A DNA stretch of 64,000 nt. Origin: Plasmopara viticola (lineage: Eukaryota > Oomycota > Peronosporomycetes > Peronosporales > Peronosporaceae). The notes below the pieces were generated by a model. It did not search any database, was not told the origin of the DNA, and saw nothing but the letters and a program-made list of their open reading frames with translations. Location: the NCBI GenBank assembly GCA_001695595.3, contig MBPM02000022.1, forward strand, positions 868,001-932,000, in the 5' to 3' direction. Of the stretch, positions 41,221 to 53,900 are shown piece after piece (the stretch's first letter is position 1; each line of letters starts with the position of its first letter). Both the position numbers and the translations under genes were made by a program.

Positions 41221-41537
41221 ATGCATTAGAGACACACCAAAGTGTATACTTACCTTCTTTAAGCGCTGAGACGATGTACGACCATAGCTACGTTCTTTCG
41301 ATCTATCTAGACGTTCACACACGCAATACCGTCAAAACTAAGCGCATATTTAATTCATTTAAGCGCTAAGACGCTCTACGTCAGCAGATACGTCCTTTCT
41401 ATCCTCTTAGACGTGCACAGACGCAATATGGCCACAACGAAGCATGAAATAGGTTCTTTTAAAGTGCTCAGATGATGTGGGACGACAGATACGTCCTTTC
41501 TTTCTCTTTAGACGTGCACAGATGCATTAGAGACACA
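41221..41537 (+). repeat. Shared-marker block with 'aataccgtc', copy 1
   Basis: Rare markers 'caataccgtcaaaac', 'catatttaattc', 'caatatggcc' and 'aggttcttttaaag' occur in this order here and again at 42318-42633. The offset is 1,097 bp, which is four trimers minus one monomer. The missing monomer is explained by the B/C hybrid at 42163-42262. Confidence 0.85.
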
Positions 41538-42162
41538 CCAAAGCGTATACTCACCCTCTTTAAGCGCTTAGACAATGTACGACTATAGCTACGTTCTTTT
41601 GGTCTATCTAGACGTTCACAGACGCAATAGGGTCAAAATTAAGCGCATATTCAATTCATTTAAGCGTTAAGACGCTGTACGTCAGCAGATACGTCCTTTA
41701 TATCCTCTTAGACAAGCACAGACGCAATAGGGCCACAACAAAGCATTCAACAGCTTTTCTAAAGTGCTCAGATGATGTGGGACGACGGATACGTCCTTTC
41801 TATCACTTTAGACGTGCCCAGATGCATTAGAAACACAAAAGTGTATACTCACCCTCTTTAAGCACTGAGACGATGTACGACCATAGCCACGTTCTTTCGA
41901 TCTTTTTAGACTTTCACAGACGCAATAGGGTCACAAGAAAGCGCATATTCAATTCATTTAAGCGCTAAGACGCTGTACGTCAGCAGATACGTCCTTTCTA
42001 TCCTCTTAGACGTGCACAGACGCAATAGGGCCACAACGAAGCATAAAACAGCTTTTGTTTAGTGCTCAGATGGTGTGGGACGACCGATACGTCCTTTCTA
42101 TCTCTTGAGACGTGCACAGATGCATTAGAGACACACCAAAGAGTATACTCACCCTCTTTAAG

Positions 42163-42262
42163 CGCTAAGACGCTGTACAACCATAGGTACGTCCTTTCAA
42201 TCCTATTAGATGTGCACAGACCATATAGGGCCACAACTAAGCATTAAATAGCTTATCTAAAA
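42163..42262 (+). repeat. B/C hybrid monomer
   Basis: This 100-bp monomer has B-like bases early ('gctgtacaaccatagg', compare gctgtacgaccatagc of B) and C-like bases later ('agatgtgcacagacc', 'tagggccacaactaagc'). It sits directly between two A monomers, so the local order is A-(B/C)-A and one monomer is lost. A second, independent unequal exchange, this time between B and C, is the simplest reading. Confidence 0.8.
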
Positions 42263-42317
42263 TGCTCAGATGATGTGGGACGACCGATACGTCCTTTCTA
42301 TCTCTCAGACATGTCAG

Positions 42318-42633
42318 ATGCATTAGAGACACACCAAAGTGTATACTTACCTTCTTTAAGCGCTGAGACGATGTACGACCATAGCTACGTTCTTTCGATC
42401 TATCTAGACGTTCACACACGCAATACCGTCAAAACTAAGCGCATATTTAATTCATTTAAGCGCTAAGACGCTGTACGTCAGCAGATACGTCCTTTCTATC
42501 CTCTTAGACGTGCACAGACGCAATATGGCCACAACGAAGCATGAAACAGGTTCTTTTAAAGTGCTCAGATGATGTGGGACGACAGATACGTTTCTTCTTT
42601 CTCTTTAGACGTGCACAGATGCATTAGAGACAC
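42318..42633 (+). repeat. Shared-marker block with 'aataccgtc', copy 2
   Basis: This is the second copy of the marker series at 41221-41537, with a few differences ('acgctgtacg' for acgctctacg, 'gaaacagg' for gaaatagg). Confidence 0.85.
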
Positions 42634-42860
42634 AACAAAGAGTATATTCACCTTCTTTAAGCGCGGAGACATTGTACGACCATAGCTACGTTCTTTCGAT
42701 CTATCCAGACGTTCACACACGCAATAGCGTCAAAATTAAGCGCATATTTAATTCATTTAAGCGCTAAGACGCTGTACGTCAGCAGATACGTCCTTTCTAT
42801 CCTCTTAGACGTGCACAGAAGCAATAGAGCCACAACGAAGCATGAAACTGCTTTTAAAAG

Positions 42861-42885
42861 TGCCCAGATGATGACCCTTTTTAAG
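42861..42885 (+). repeat. A monomer reduced to 25 bp
   Basis: Only 'tgcccagatgatg' and 'accctttttaag' remain, so about 75 internal bases are deleted. Neighbouring C and B are intact. Confidence 0.88.
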
Positions 42886-45800
42886 CGCTGAGACGATGTA
42901 CGACCATAGCTACGTTCTTTCGATCTATCGAGACTTTCACAGACACATTAGCGTCAAAACTAAGCGCATATTCAATTCATTTAAGAGCTAAGACGCTGTA
43001 CGTCAGCAGATACGTCCTTTCTATCCTCTTAGACGTGCACAGACGCAATAGGGCCACAACGAAGCATGAAACATCTTTTCTAAAGTGCCTTGATGTTGTG
43101 GGACAACAAATACGTTCCGTCTATCACTTTAGACGTGCACAGATGCATTAGAGACACACCAAAGTGTATACTTACCCTCTTTAAGCGCTAAGACGCTGTA
43201 CGACCATAGCTACGTTCTTTCGATCTATCTAGACGTTCGCACACGCAATAGCGTCAAAACTAAGCGCATATTTAATTACTTTAGGCGCTAAGACGCTGTA
43301 CGTCAGCAGATACGTCCTTTCTATCCTCTTAGACGTGCACAGACGCAATAGGGCCACAACGAAGCATGAAACAGCTTTTCTAAAGTCCTCAGATATGTGG
43401 GACAACAAATACGTCCTTTCTATCTCTCAGACGTGTACAGATGCATTGAAGACACAACAAAGCGTATATTACCCTTCTTTAAGCGCTGAGACGCTGTACG
43501 ACCATAGCTACGTTCTTTCGATCTATCTAGACGTTCACACACGCAATAGCGTCAAAACTAAGCGCATATTTAATTCATTTAAGCGCTAAGACGCTGTACG
43601 TCAGCAGATACGTCCTTTCTATCCTCTTAGACGTGCACAGAAGCAATAAGGCCACAACAAAGCATTCAACAGCTTTTCTAAAGTGCTCAGATGATGTGGG
43701 ACGACAGATACGTCCTTTCTTTCTCTTTAGACGTGCACAGATGCATTAGAGACACACCAAAGTGTATACTTACCCTTTTTAGCGCTGAGACGCTGTACAA
43801 CCACAGCTACGTTCTTTCGATCTATTAGACTTTCACAGACGCAATAGCGTCAAAGAAAGCGCATATTCAATTCATTTTAGCGTTAAGACGCTGTACGTCA
43901 GCAGATACGTCCTTCCTATCCTCTCAGACGTGCACAGACGCAATAGGGCCACAATTAAGCATCAAACCACTTTTCTATAGTGCTCAGATGGTGTGGGACG
44001 ACCAATACGTCTTTTCTATCTCTTAAGACATGTACAGATGCATTAGAGACACAACAAGAGTATACCACCTTCTTTAAGCGCGGAGACGCTGTACGACCAT
44101 AGCTACGTTCTTTCGATCTATCTAGACGTTCACACACGCAATAGCGTCAAAACTAAGCGCATATTCAATTCATTTAAGAGCTAAGACGCTGTACGTCAGC
44201 AGATACGTCCTTTCTATCCTCTTAGACGTGCACAGACGCAATAGGGCCACAACGAAGCATGAAACAGCTTTTATAAAGTGCTCAATGATGTGGGACGACA
44301 AATACGTCCTTTCTATCTCTCAAGACATGTACAGATGCATTGGAGACACAACAAAGAATATATTCACCTTCTTTAAGCGCTGAGACGCTGTACGACCATA
44401 GCTACGTTCTTTCGATCTATCTAGACGTTCACACACGCAAATAGCGTCAAAACTAAGCGCATATTTAAATTCATTTAAGCGCTAAGACGCTGTACGTCAG
44501 CAGATACGTCCTTTCTATCCTCTAGATGTGCACAGACGCAATAGGGCCACAACGAAGCATAAAACACTTTTTTAAAGTGCTCAGATGATGTGGGACGACA
44601 GATACGTCCTTTCTATCTCTTTAGACGTGCACAGATGCATTAGAGACACACCAAAGTGTATACTCACCCTCTTTAAGCGCTGAGACGCTGTACGACCAAA
44701 GCCTTGTTCTTTCGATCTATCTTGACGTTCACACAAGCAATAGCGTCAAAACTAAGCGCATATTCAATTCATTTAAGCGCTAAGACGCTGTACGTCAGCA
44801 GATACGTCCTTTCTATCCTCTAAGACGTGCACAGACGCAATAGGGCCACAACGAAGCATGAAACAGCTTTTCTAAAGTGCTGATGTTGTGGGACAACAAA
44901 TACGTTCCTTCTATCTCTTTAGACGTGCACAGATGCATTAGAGACACACCAAAGTGTATACTTACCCTCTTTAAGCGCTGAGACGATGTACGACCATTGC
45001 TACGTTCTTTCGATCTATCTAGACTTTCACACGCAATAGGGTCACAAGAAACCGCATATTCATTCATTTAAGCGTTAAGACGCAGTACGTCAGCAGAACG
45101 TCCTTTCTATCCTCTTAGACGTGCACAGACGCAATAGGGCCACAACGAAGCATGAAACAGCTTTTCTAAAGTGCCTTGATGTTGTGGGACAACAAATACG
45201 TTCCTTCTATCTCTTTAGACGTGCACAGATGCATTAGAGACACACCAAAGAGTATACTCACCCTTTTTAAGCGCTGAGACGCTGTACGACCATAGCTACG
45301 TTCTTTCGATCTATCTAGACGTTCACACACGCAATAGCGTCAAAACTAAGCGCATATCCAATTTATTTAAGCGCTAAGACGCTGTACGTCAGCAGATACG
45401 TCTTTTCTATCCTCTTAGACGTGCACAGACGCAATAGGGCCACAACGAAGCATGAAACAGCTTTTCTAAAGTGCTCAGATGATGTGGGACGACAGATACG
45501 TCCTTCTATCTCTTTAGACGTGCACAGATGCATTAGAGACACACCAAAGTGTATACTTACCCTTTTAGCGCTGAGACGATGTACGACCATTGCTACGTTC
45601 TTTCGATCTATCTAGACTTTCACAGACGCAATAGGGTCACAAGAAAGCGCATATTCAATTCATTTAAGCGTTAAGACGCTGTACGTCAGCAGATACGTCC
45701 TTTCTATCCTCTTAGACGTGCACAGACGCAATAGGGCCACAACGAAGCATGAAACAGCTTTTCTAAAGTGCCTTGATGATGTGGGACAACAAATACGTTC

Positions 45801-46063
45801 CTTCTATCTCTTTAGACGTGCACAGATGCATTAGAGACACACCAAAGAGTATACTCACCCTTTTTAAGCGCTGAGACGCTGTACGACCATAGCTACGTTC
45901 TTTCGATCTATCTAGACTTCACACACGCAAAGCGTCAAAACTAAGCGCATATTCAATTCATTTAAGCACTAAGACGCAGTTCGTCAGCAGAACGTCCTTT
46001 CTATCCTTTAGACGTGCACAGACGCAATAAGGCCACAACGAAGCATGAAACAGCTTTTTAAAG

Positions 46064-47252
46064 TGCTCAGATGATGTGGGACTACAAATACGTCCTTTCT
46101 ATCTCTTTAGACGTGCACAGATGCATTAGAGACACACCAAAGAGTATACTCACCCTTTTTAAGCGCTGAGACGCTGTACGACCAAAGCTACGTTCTTTCG
46201 ATATATCTAGACTTTCACACACGCAAAAGCGTCAAAACTAAGCGCATATTCAATTCATTTAAGCACTAAGACGCAGTACGTCAGCAGAACGTCCTTTCTA
46301 TCCTCTTAGACGTGCACAGACGCAATAGGGCCACAACGAAGCATGAAACAGCTTTTCTAAAGTGCCTTGATGTTGTGGGACAACAAATACGTTCCTTCTA
46401 TTCTTTAGACGTGCACAGATGCATTAGAGACACACCAAAGTGTATACTTACCCTTTTTAGCGCTGAGACGATGTACGACCATTGCTACGTTCTTTCGATC
46501 TATCTAGACTTTTACAGACCAATAGCGTCAAAACTAAGCGCATATTCATTCATTTAAGCGTTAAGACGCTGTACGTCAGCAGAACGTCCTTTCTTCCTCT
46601 TAGACGTGCACAGACGCAATAGGGCCACAACGAAGCATGAAACAGCTTTTCTAAAGTGCCTTGATGTTGTGGGACAACAAATACGTTCCTTCTATCTCTT
46701 TAGACGTGCACAGATGCATTAGAGACACACCAAAGTGTATACTTACCCTTTTTAGCGCTGAGACGATGTACGACCATTGCTACGTTCTTTCGATCTATCT
46801 AGACGTTCACACACGCAATAGGGTCACAAGAAACGCATATTCATTCATTTAAGCGTTAAGACGCAGTACGTCAGCAGAAACGTCCTCTCTTTCCTCTTAG
46901 ACGTGCACAGACGCAACAGGGCCACAACGAAGCATGAAACAGCTTTTCTAAAGTGCCTTGATGTTGTGGGACAACAAATACGTTCCTTCTATCTCTTTAG
47001 ACGTGCACAGATGCATTAGAGACACACCATGGTGTATACTTACCCTTTTTAGCGCTGAGACGATGTACGACCATTGCTACGTTCTTTCGATCTATCTTGA
47101 CGTTCACACAAGCAATAGCGTCAAAACTAAGCGCATATTCAATTCATTTAAGCGCTAAGACGCTGTACGTCAGCAGATACGTCCTTTCTATCCTCTCAGG
47201 CGTGCACAGACGCAATATGGCCACAACGAAGCATGAAACAGCTTTTTTAAAG
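46064..47252 (+). repeat. Four-trimer higher-order repeat, copy 1 (1,189 bp)
   Basis: Four distinguishable trimers follow each other. The first has a normal A start with 'gaccaaagctacg', 'gatatatctag', 'cgcaaaagcgtc' and a C starting 'cactaagacgcagt'. The second has 'ccttgatgttgtggg' with 'gacttttacagacc'. The third and fourth are further ccttgatg units. The same order restarts at 47253. This makes a 12-monomer HOR nested above the trimer. Confidence 0.78.
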
Positions 47253-48439
47253 TGCTCAGATGATGTGGGACAACAAATACGTCCTTTCTTTCTCTTTAGA
47301 CGTGCACAGATGCATTAGAGACACACCAAAGAGTATACTCACCCTTTTTAAGCGCTGAGACGCTGTACGACCAAAGCTACGTTCTTTCGATATATCTAGA
47401 CTTTCAGACACGCAAAAGCGTCAAAACTAAGCGCATATTCAATTCATTTAAGCACTAAGACGCAGTTCGTCAGCAGAAACGTTCTTTCTATCCTCTTAGA
47501 CGTGCACAGACGCAATAGGGCCACAACGAAGCATGAAACAGCTTTTCTAAAGTGCCTTGATGTTGTGGGACAACAAATACGTCCTTCTATTCTTTAGACG
47601 TGCACAGATGCATTAGAGACACACCAAAGTGTATACTTACCCTTTTTAGCGCTGAGACGATGTACGACCATTGCTACGTTCTTTCGATCTAACTAGACTT
47701 TTACAGACCCATTAGCGTCAAAACTAAGCGCATATTCATTCATTTAAGCGTTAAGACGCTGTACGTCAGCAGAAACGTCCTCTCTTTCCTCTAGACGTGC
47801 ACAGACGCAATAGGGCCACAACGAAGCATGAAACAGCTTTTCTAAAGTGCCTTGATGTTGTGGGACAACAAATACGTTCCTTCTATTTCTTTAGACGTGC
47901 ACAGATGCATTAGAGACACACCAAAGTGTATACTTACCCTTTTTAGCGCTGAGACGATGTACGACCATGCTACGTTCTTTCGATCTAACTAGACTTTTAC
48001 AGACCATAGCGTCAAAACTAAGCGCATATTCATTCATTTAAGCGTTAAGACGCTGTACGTCAGCAGATACGTCCTTTCTATCATCGTGGACGTGCACAGA
48101 CGAAATAGGGCCACAACGAAGCATGAAACAGCTTTTCTAAAGTGCTCAGATGTGTGGGACGACCGATACGTCCTTTCTATCTCTTAGACGTGCACAGATG
48201 CATTAGAGACACACCAAAGTGTATACTTACCTTCTTTAAGCGCTGAGACGATGTACGACCATAGCTACGTTCTTTCGATCTATCTAGACGTTCACACACG
48301 CAATAGCGTCAAAACTAAGCGCATATTCAATTCATTTAAGCGCTAAGACGCTGTACGTCAGCAGATACGTCCTTTCTATCCTCTAGACGTGCACAGACGC
48401 AATATGGCCACAACGAAGCATGAAACAGCTTTTCTAAAG
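47253..48439 (+). repeat. Four-trimer higher-order repeat, copy 2 (1,187 bp)
   Basis: It starts with 'gaccaaagctacg', 'gatatatctag', 'cgcaaaagcgtc' and 'cactaagacgcagttcg', then 'ccttgatgttgtggg' with 'gacttttacagaccc'. Its third trimer also carries the 'gacttttacagacc' type, and its fourth is closer to type 1/2 consensus. A third, less regular copy begins at 48440 with 'gaccaaagctacg', 'cgcaaagcgtc' and 'cactaagacgcttcg'. Confidence 0.75.
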
Positions 48440-48733
48440 TGCTCAGATGATGTGGGACGACAAATACGTCCTTTCTTCTCTTTAGACGTGCACAGATGCA
48501 TTAGACACACACCAAAGAGTATATTCACCCTTTTTAAGCGCTGAGACGCTGTACGACCAAAGCTACGTTCTTTCGAAACATCTAGACTTTCACACACGCA
48601 AAGCGTCAAAACTAAGCGCATATTCAATTCATTTAAGCACTAAGACGCTTCGTCAGCAGAACGTCCTTTCTATCCTCTTAGACGTGCACAGACGCAATAG
48701 GGCCACAACGAAGCATGAAACAGCTTTTCTAAA

Positions 48734-48865
48734 GTGCAGCAGATCTCTTAGACGTGCACAGATGCATTAGAGACTCACCAAAGTATACCCCTCGCTGAGA
48801 CGATAGACGTACGCACAGACGCAATAGGGCGTCACAACGAAGCATAGACAACAGCTTTTCTAAAG
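48734..48865 (+). repeat. Compressed, scrambled trimer (132 bp)
   Basis: Pieces of A ('cttagacgtgcacagatgc', 'gagactcaccaaag'), B ('cgctgagacgat') and C ('gcacagacgcaatagggc', 'acagcttttctaaag') follow in the correct order, but most of each monomer is missing. Several junctions carry small private insertions ('gatagacgtacg', 'catagacaacagc'). It could be a real multi-deletion unit or an error of assembly consensus in a repeat; nothing else in the window looks like it. Confidence 0.8.
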
Positions 48866-49934
48866 TGCCTTGATGTTGTGGGACAACAAATACGTCCTTC
48901 TATCTCTTAGACGTGCACAGATGCATTAGAGACACACCAAAGTGTATACTTACCCTTTTAAGCGCTGAGACGATGTACGACCATAGCTACGTTCTTTCGA
49001 TCTATCTAGACTTTACAGACCAATAGCGTCAAAACTAAGCGCATATTCAATTCATTTAAGCACTAAGACGCTGTACGTCAGCAGATACGTCCTTTCTATC
49101 CTCTTAGACGTGCACAGACGCAATAGGGCCACAACGAAGCATGAAACAGCTTTTCTAAAGTGCCTTGATGTGTGGGACACAAATACGTCCTTTATCTCTT
49201 AGACGTGCACAGATGCATTAGAGACACACCAAAGTGTATACTTACCCTTTTAAGCGCTGAGACGATGTACGACCATAGCTACGTTCTTTCGATCTATCTA
49301 GACTTCACACACCAATAGCGTCAAAACTAAGCGCATATTCAATTCATTTAAGCGCTTAAGACGCTGTACGTCAGCAGATACGTCCTTTCTATCCTCTTAG
49401 ACGTGCACAGACGCAATAGGGCCACAACGAAGCATGAAACAGCTTTTTAAAGTGCCAGATGTGTGGGACGACAAATACGTCCTTTCTATCTCTTAGACGT
49501 GCACAGATGCATTAGAGACACACCAAAGTGTATACTCACCCTCTTTAAGCGCTGAGACGATGTACGACCATAGCTACGTTCTTTCGATCTATCTAGACGT
49601 TCACACACGCAATAGCGTCACAAGAAAGCGCATATTCAATTCATTTAAGCGCTAAGACGCTGTACGTCAGCAGATACGTCCTTTCTATCCTCTTAGACGT
49701 GCACAGACGCAATAGGGCCACAACGAAGCATGAAACAGCTTTTCTAAAATTCCAGATGATGTGGGACGACAAATACGTCCTTTCTATCTCTTTAGACGTG
49801 CACAGATGCATTAGAGACACACCAAAGTGTATACTTACCCTCTTTAAGCGCTGAGACGATGTACGACCATAGCTACGTTCTTTCGATCTATCTAGACGTT
49901 CACACACGCAATAGCGTCAAAAAGCGCATATTCA

Positions 49935-49970
49935 ATTAAGTTAAGCACTCAGACGCTGTACGTCAACCAG
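49935..49970 (+). repeat. Rare B/C junction variant, copy 1
   Basis: The B-to-C junction reads 'attaagttaag' instead of attcatttaag, and C has 'gtcaaccagatacg' for gtcagcagatacg. Both changes recur together at 56171-56206. Confidence 0.88.
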
Positions 49971-50646
49971 ATACGTCCTTTCTACCCTATTAGACGTGCA
50001 CAGACGCAATAGGGCCACAACGAAGCATGAAACAGCTTTTCTAAAGTGCCCAGATGATGTGGGACGACAAATACGTCCTTTCTGTCTCCTTAGACGTGCA
50101 CAGATGCATTAAAGACACACCAAAGTGTATACTCACCCTCTTTAAGCGCTGAGACGATGTACGACCATAGCTACGTTCTTTCGATCTATCTAGACGTTCA
50201 CACACGCAATAGCGTCAAAACTAAGCGCATATTCAATTCATTTAAGCGCTAAGACGCTGTACGTCAGCAGATACGTCCTTTCTATCCTCTTAGACGTGCA
50301 CAGACGCAATAGGGCCACAACGAAGCATGAAACCACTTTTCTAAAGTGCCCAGATGATGGTGGACGACGAATACGTCCCTTCTATCTCTTTATACGTGCA
50401 CAGATGCGTTAGAGACACACCAAAGTGTATACTTACCCTCTTTAAGCGCTGAGACGATGTACGACCATAGCTACGTTCTTTCGATCTATCTAGACTTTCA
50501 CACACGCAATAGCGTCAAAACTAAGCGCATATTCAATTCATTTAAGCGCTAAGACGCTGTACGTCAGCAGATACGTCCTTTCTATCCTCTTAGACGTGCA
50601 CAGACGCAATAGGGCCACAACGAAGCATGAAACAGCTTTTCTAAAG

Positions 50647-50946
50647 TGCCCAGATGATGTGGGACGACAAATACGTCCTTTCTATCTCCTTAGACGTGCA
50701 CAGATGCATTAGAGACACACCAAAGTGTATACTTACCCTCTTTAAGCGCTGAGACGATGTACGACCATAGCTACGTTCTTTCGATCTATCTAGACGTTCA
50801 CACACGCAATAGCGTCAAAACTAAGCGCATATTCAATTCATTTAAGCGCTAAGACGCTGTACGTCAGCAGATACGTCCTTTCTATCCTCTTAGACGTGCA
50901 CAGACGCAATAGGGCCACAACGAAGCATGAAACAGCTTTTCTAAAG
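50647..50946 (+). repeat. Representative type 2 trimer unit (exactly 300 bp)
   Basis: Monomer A is 50647-50746, B is 50747-50846 and C is 50847-50946, each 100 bp. It is a clean copy carrying 'tgcccagatgatg', 'ctccttagacg' and 'acaccaaagtgtatac' in A, and 'gacgatgtacg' and 'gcgtcaaaactaag' in B. Its C is identical over all 100 bases to the C monomer at 26733-26832 in region I, while A and B differ from type 1 copies by roughly one base in ten. Confidence 0.93.
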
Positions 50947-53900
50947 TGCCCAGATGATGTGGGACGACAAATACGTCCTTTCTATCTCTTAGACGTGCAC
51001 AGATGCATTAGAGACACACCAAAGTGTATACTTACCCTCTTTAAGCGCTGAGACGATGTACGACCATAGCTACGTTCTTTCGATCTATCTAGACGTTCAC
51101 ACACGCAATAGCGTCAAAACTAAGCGCATATTCAATTCATTTAAGCGCTAAGACGCTGTACGTCAGCAGATACGTCCTTTCTATCCTCTTAGACGTGCAC
51201 AGACGCAATAGGGCCACAACGAAGCATGAAACAGCTTTTCTAAAGTGCCAGATGATGTGGGACGACAAATACGTCCTTTCTATCTCTTAGACGTGCACAG
51301 ATGCATTAGAGACACACCAAAGTGTATACTTACCCTCTTTAAGCGCTGAGACGATGTACGACCATAGCTACGTTCTTTCGATCTATCTAGACTTTCACAC
51401 ACGCAATAGCGTCAAAAAAGCGCATATTCAATTCATTTAAGCGCTAAGACGCTGTACGTCAGCAGATACGTCCTTTCTATCCTCTTAGACGTGCACAGAC
51501 GCAATAGGGCCACAACGAAGCATGAAACAGCTTTTTAAAGTGCTCAGATGATGTGGGACGACAAATACGTCCTTTCTATCTCCTTAGCCGTGCACAGATG
51601 CATTAAAGACACACCAAAATGTATACTTACCCTCTTTAAGCGCTGAGACGATGTACGACCATAGCTACGTTCTTTCGATCTATCTAGACGTTCACACACG
51701 CAATAGCGTCAAAACTAAGCGCATATTCAATTCATTTAAGCGCTAAGACGCTGTACGTCAGCAGATACGTCCTTTCTATCCTCTTAGACGTGCACAGACG
51801 CAATAGGGCCACAACGAAGCATGAAACAGCTTTTCTAAAGTGCTAAATGATGTGGGACGACAAATACGTCCTTTCTATCTCTTTAGACGTGCACAGATGC
51901 ATTAGAGACACACCAAAGTGTATACTTATCGTTTTTAGCGCTGAGACGATGTACGACCATAGCTACGTTCTTTCGATCTATCTAGACGTTCACAGACCCA
52001 ATAGGGTCACAAGAAAGCGCATATTCAATTCATTTAAGCGCTAAGACGCTGTACGTCAGCAGATACGTCCTTTCTACCCTCTTAGACGTGCACAGACGCA
52101 ATAGGGCCACAACGAAGCATGAAACAGCTTTTCTAAAGTGCCAGATGATGTGGGACGACAAATACGTCCTTTCTATCTCCTTAGACGTGCACAGATGCAT
52201 TAGAGACACACCAAAGTGTATACTTACCCTCTTTAAGCGCTGAGACGATGTACGACCATAGCTACGTTCTTTCGATCTATCTAGACGTTCACACACGCAA
52301 TAGCGTCAAAGAAAGCGCATATCCAATTCATTTAAGCGCTAAGACGCTGTACGTCAGCAGATACGTCCTTTCTATCCTCTTAGACGTGCACAGACGCAAT
52401 AGGGCCACAACGAAGCATGAAACAGCTTTTCTAAAGTGCCAGATGATGTGGGACGACAAATACGTCCTTTCTATCTCTTAGACGTGCACAGATGCATTAG
52501 AGACACACCAAAGTGTATACTACCCTCTTTAAGCGCTGAGACGATGTACGACCATAGCTACGTTCTTTCGATCTATCTAGACTTTCACACACGCAATAGC
52601 GTCAAAACTAAGCGCATATTCAATTAATTTAAGCGCTTAGACGCTGTACGTCAGCAGATACGTCCTTTCTACCCTCTTAGACGTGCACAGACGCAATAGG
52701 GCCACAACGAAGCATGAAACAGCTTTTCTAAAGTGCCAGATGATGTGGGACGACAAATACGTCCTTTCTATCTTTAGACGTGCACAGATGCATTAGAGAC
52801 ACACCAAAGTGTATACTTACCCTCTTTAAGCGCTGAGACGATGTACGACCATAGCTACGTTCTTTCGATCTATCTAGACTTTCACACACGCAATAGGTCA
52901 AAGAAGCGCATATTCAATTCATTTAAGCGCTAAGACGCTGTACGTCAGCAGATACGTCCTTTCTACCCTCTTAGACGTGCACAGACGCAATAGGGCCACA
53001 ACGAAGCATGAAACAGCTTTTTAAAGTGCCCAGATGATGTGGGACGACAAATACGTCCTTTCTATCTCTTAGACGTGCACAGATGCATTAGAGACACACC
53101 AAAGTGTATACTTACCCTCTTTAAGCGCTGAGACGATGTACGACCATAGCTACGTTCTTTCGATCTATCTAGACTTTCACACACGCAATAGGGTCAAAAC
53201 CAAGCGCATATCCAATTTATTTAATCTCTAAGACGCTGTACGTCAGCAGATACGTCCTTTCTATCCTCTTAGACGTGCACAGACGCAATAGGGCCACAAC
53301 GAAGCATAAAACAGCTTTTCTAAAGTGCCCAGATGATGTGGGACGACAAATACGTCCTTTCTATCTCCTTAGACGTGCACAGATGCATTAGAGACACACC
53401 AAAGTGTATACTTACCCTCTTTAAGCGCTGAGACGATGTACGACCATAGCTTCGTTCTTTCGATCTATCTAGACTTTCACACACGCAATAGGTCAAAAAA
53501 GCGCATATTCAATTCATTTAAGCGCTAAGACGCTGTACGTCAGCAGATACGTCCTTTCTATCCTCTTAGACGTGCACAGACGCAATAGGGCCACAACGAA
53601 GCATGAAACAGCTTTTATAAAGTGCTCAGATGATGTGGGACGACAAATACGTCCTTTCTATCTCTTAGACGTGCACAGATGCATTAGAGACACACCAAAG
53701 TGTATACTACCCTCTTTAAGCGCTGAGACGATGTACGACCATAGCTACGTCTTTCGATCTATCTAGACTTTCACACACGCAATAGGTCAAAAAGCGCATA
53801 TTCAATTCATTTAAGCGCTAAGACGCTGTACGTCAGCAGATACGTCCTTTCTACCCTCTTAGACGTGCACAGACGCAATAGGGCCACAACGAAGCATGAA

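Larger units (their letters stand above)
28427..44877 (+). repeat. Region IIa: divergent, rearranged junction zone
   Basis: Units here mix type 1 and type 2 diagnostic bases and carry many private changes, so two neighbouring units are visibly less alike than in regions I or III. Most structural oddities of the window lie here: hybrid monomers, truncated A monomers, a 40-bp duplication in one C, a duplicated multi-unit block, and shared deletion alleles at multi-unit spacing. The A-B-C order is still the rule. Lower homogeneity between two homogenised families is what is expected of a boundary, or of an older part of an array that is no longer efficiently homogenised. Confidence 0.88.
44878..49452 (+). 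repeat. Region IIb: divergent units with a 'ccttgatgttgtggg' A variant
   Basis: Many A monomers here begin 'gccttgatgttgtgggacaa' instead of the usual tgctcagatgatg form, and many B monomers carry 'accattgctacg'. C monomers often read 'actaagacgcagt' with 'cagaacgtcc'. The combinations are not random: from about 46.06 kb a set of four different trimers repeats with a period near 1.19 kb (annotated separately). The earliest copy of this A variant is at about 43,086. One unit at 48,734-48,865 is compressed to 132 bp. Confidence 0.85.

Noticed and set aside
28427..49452. Integrated virus or transposon in the divergent zone
   Set aside because: All sequence there still aligns to A, B or C monomers; divergence is by substitutions, small indels and monomer fusions, with no terminal repeats or coding remnants.
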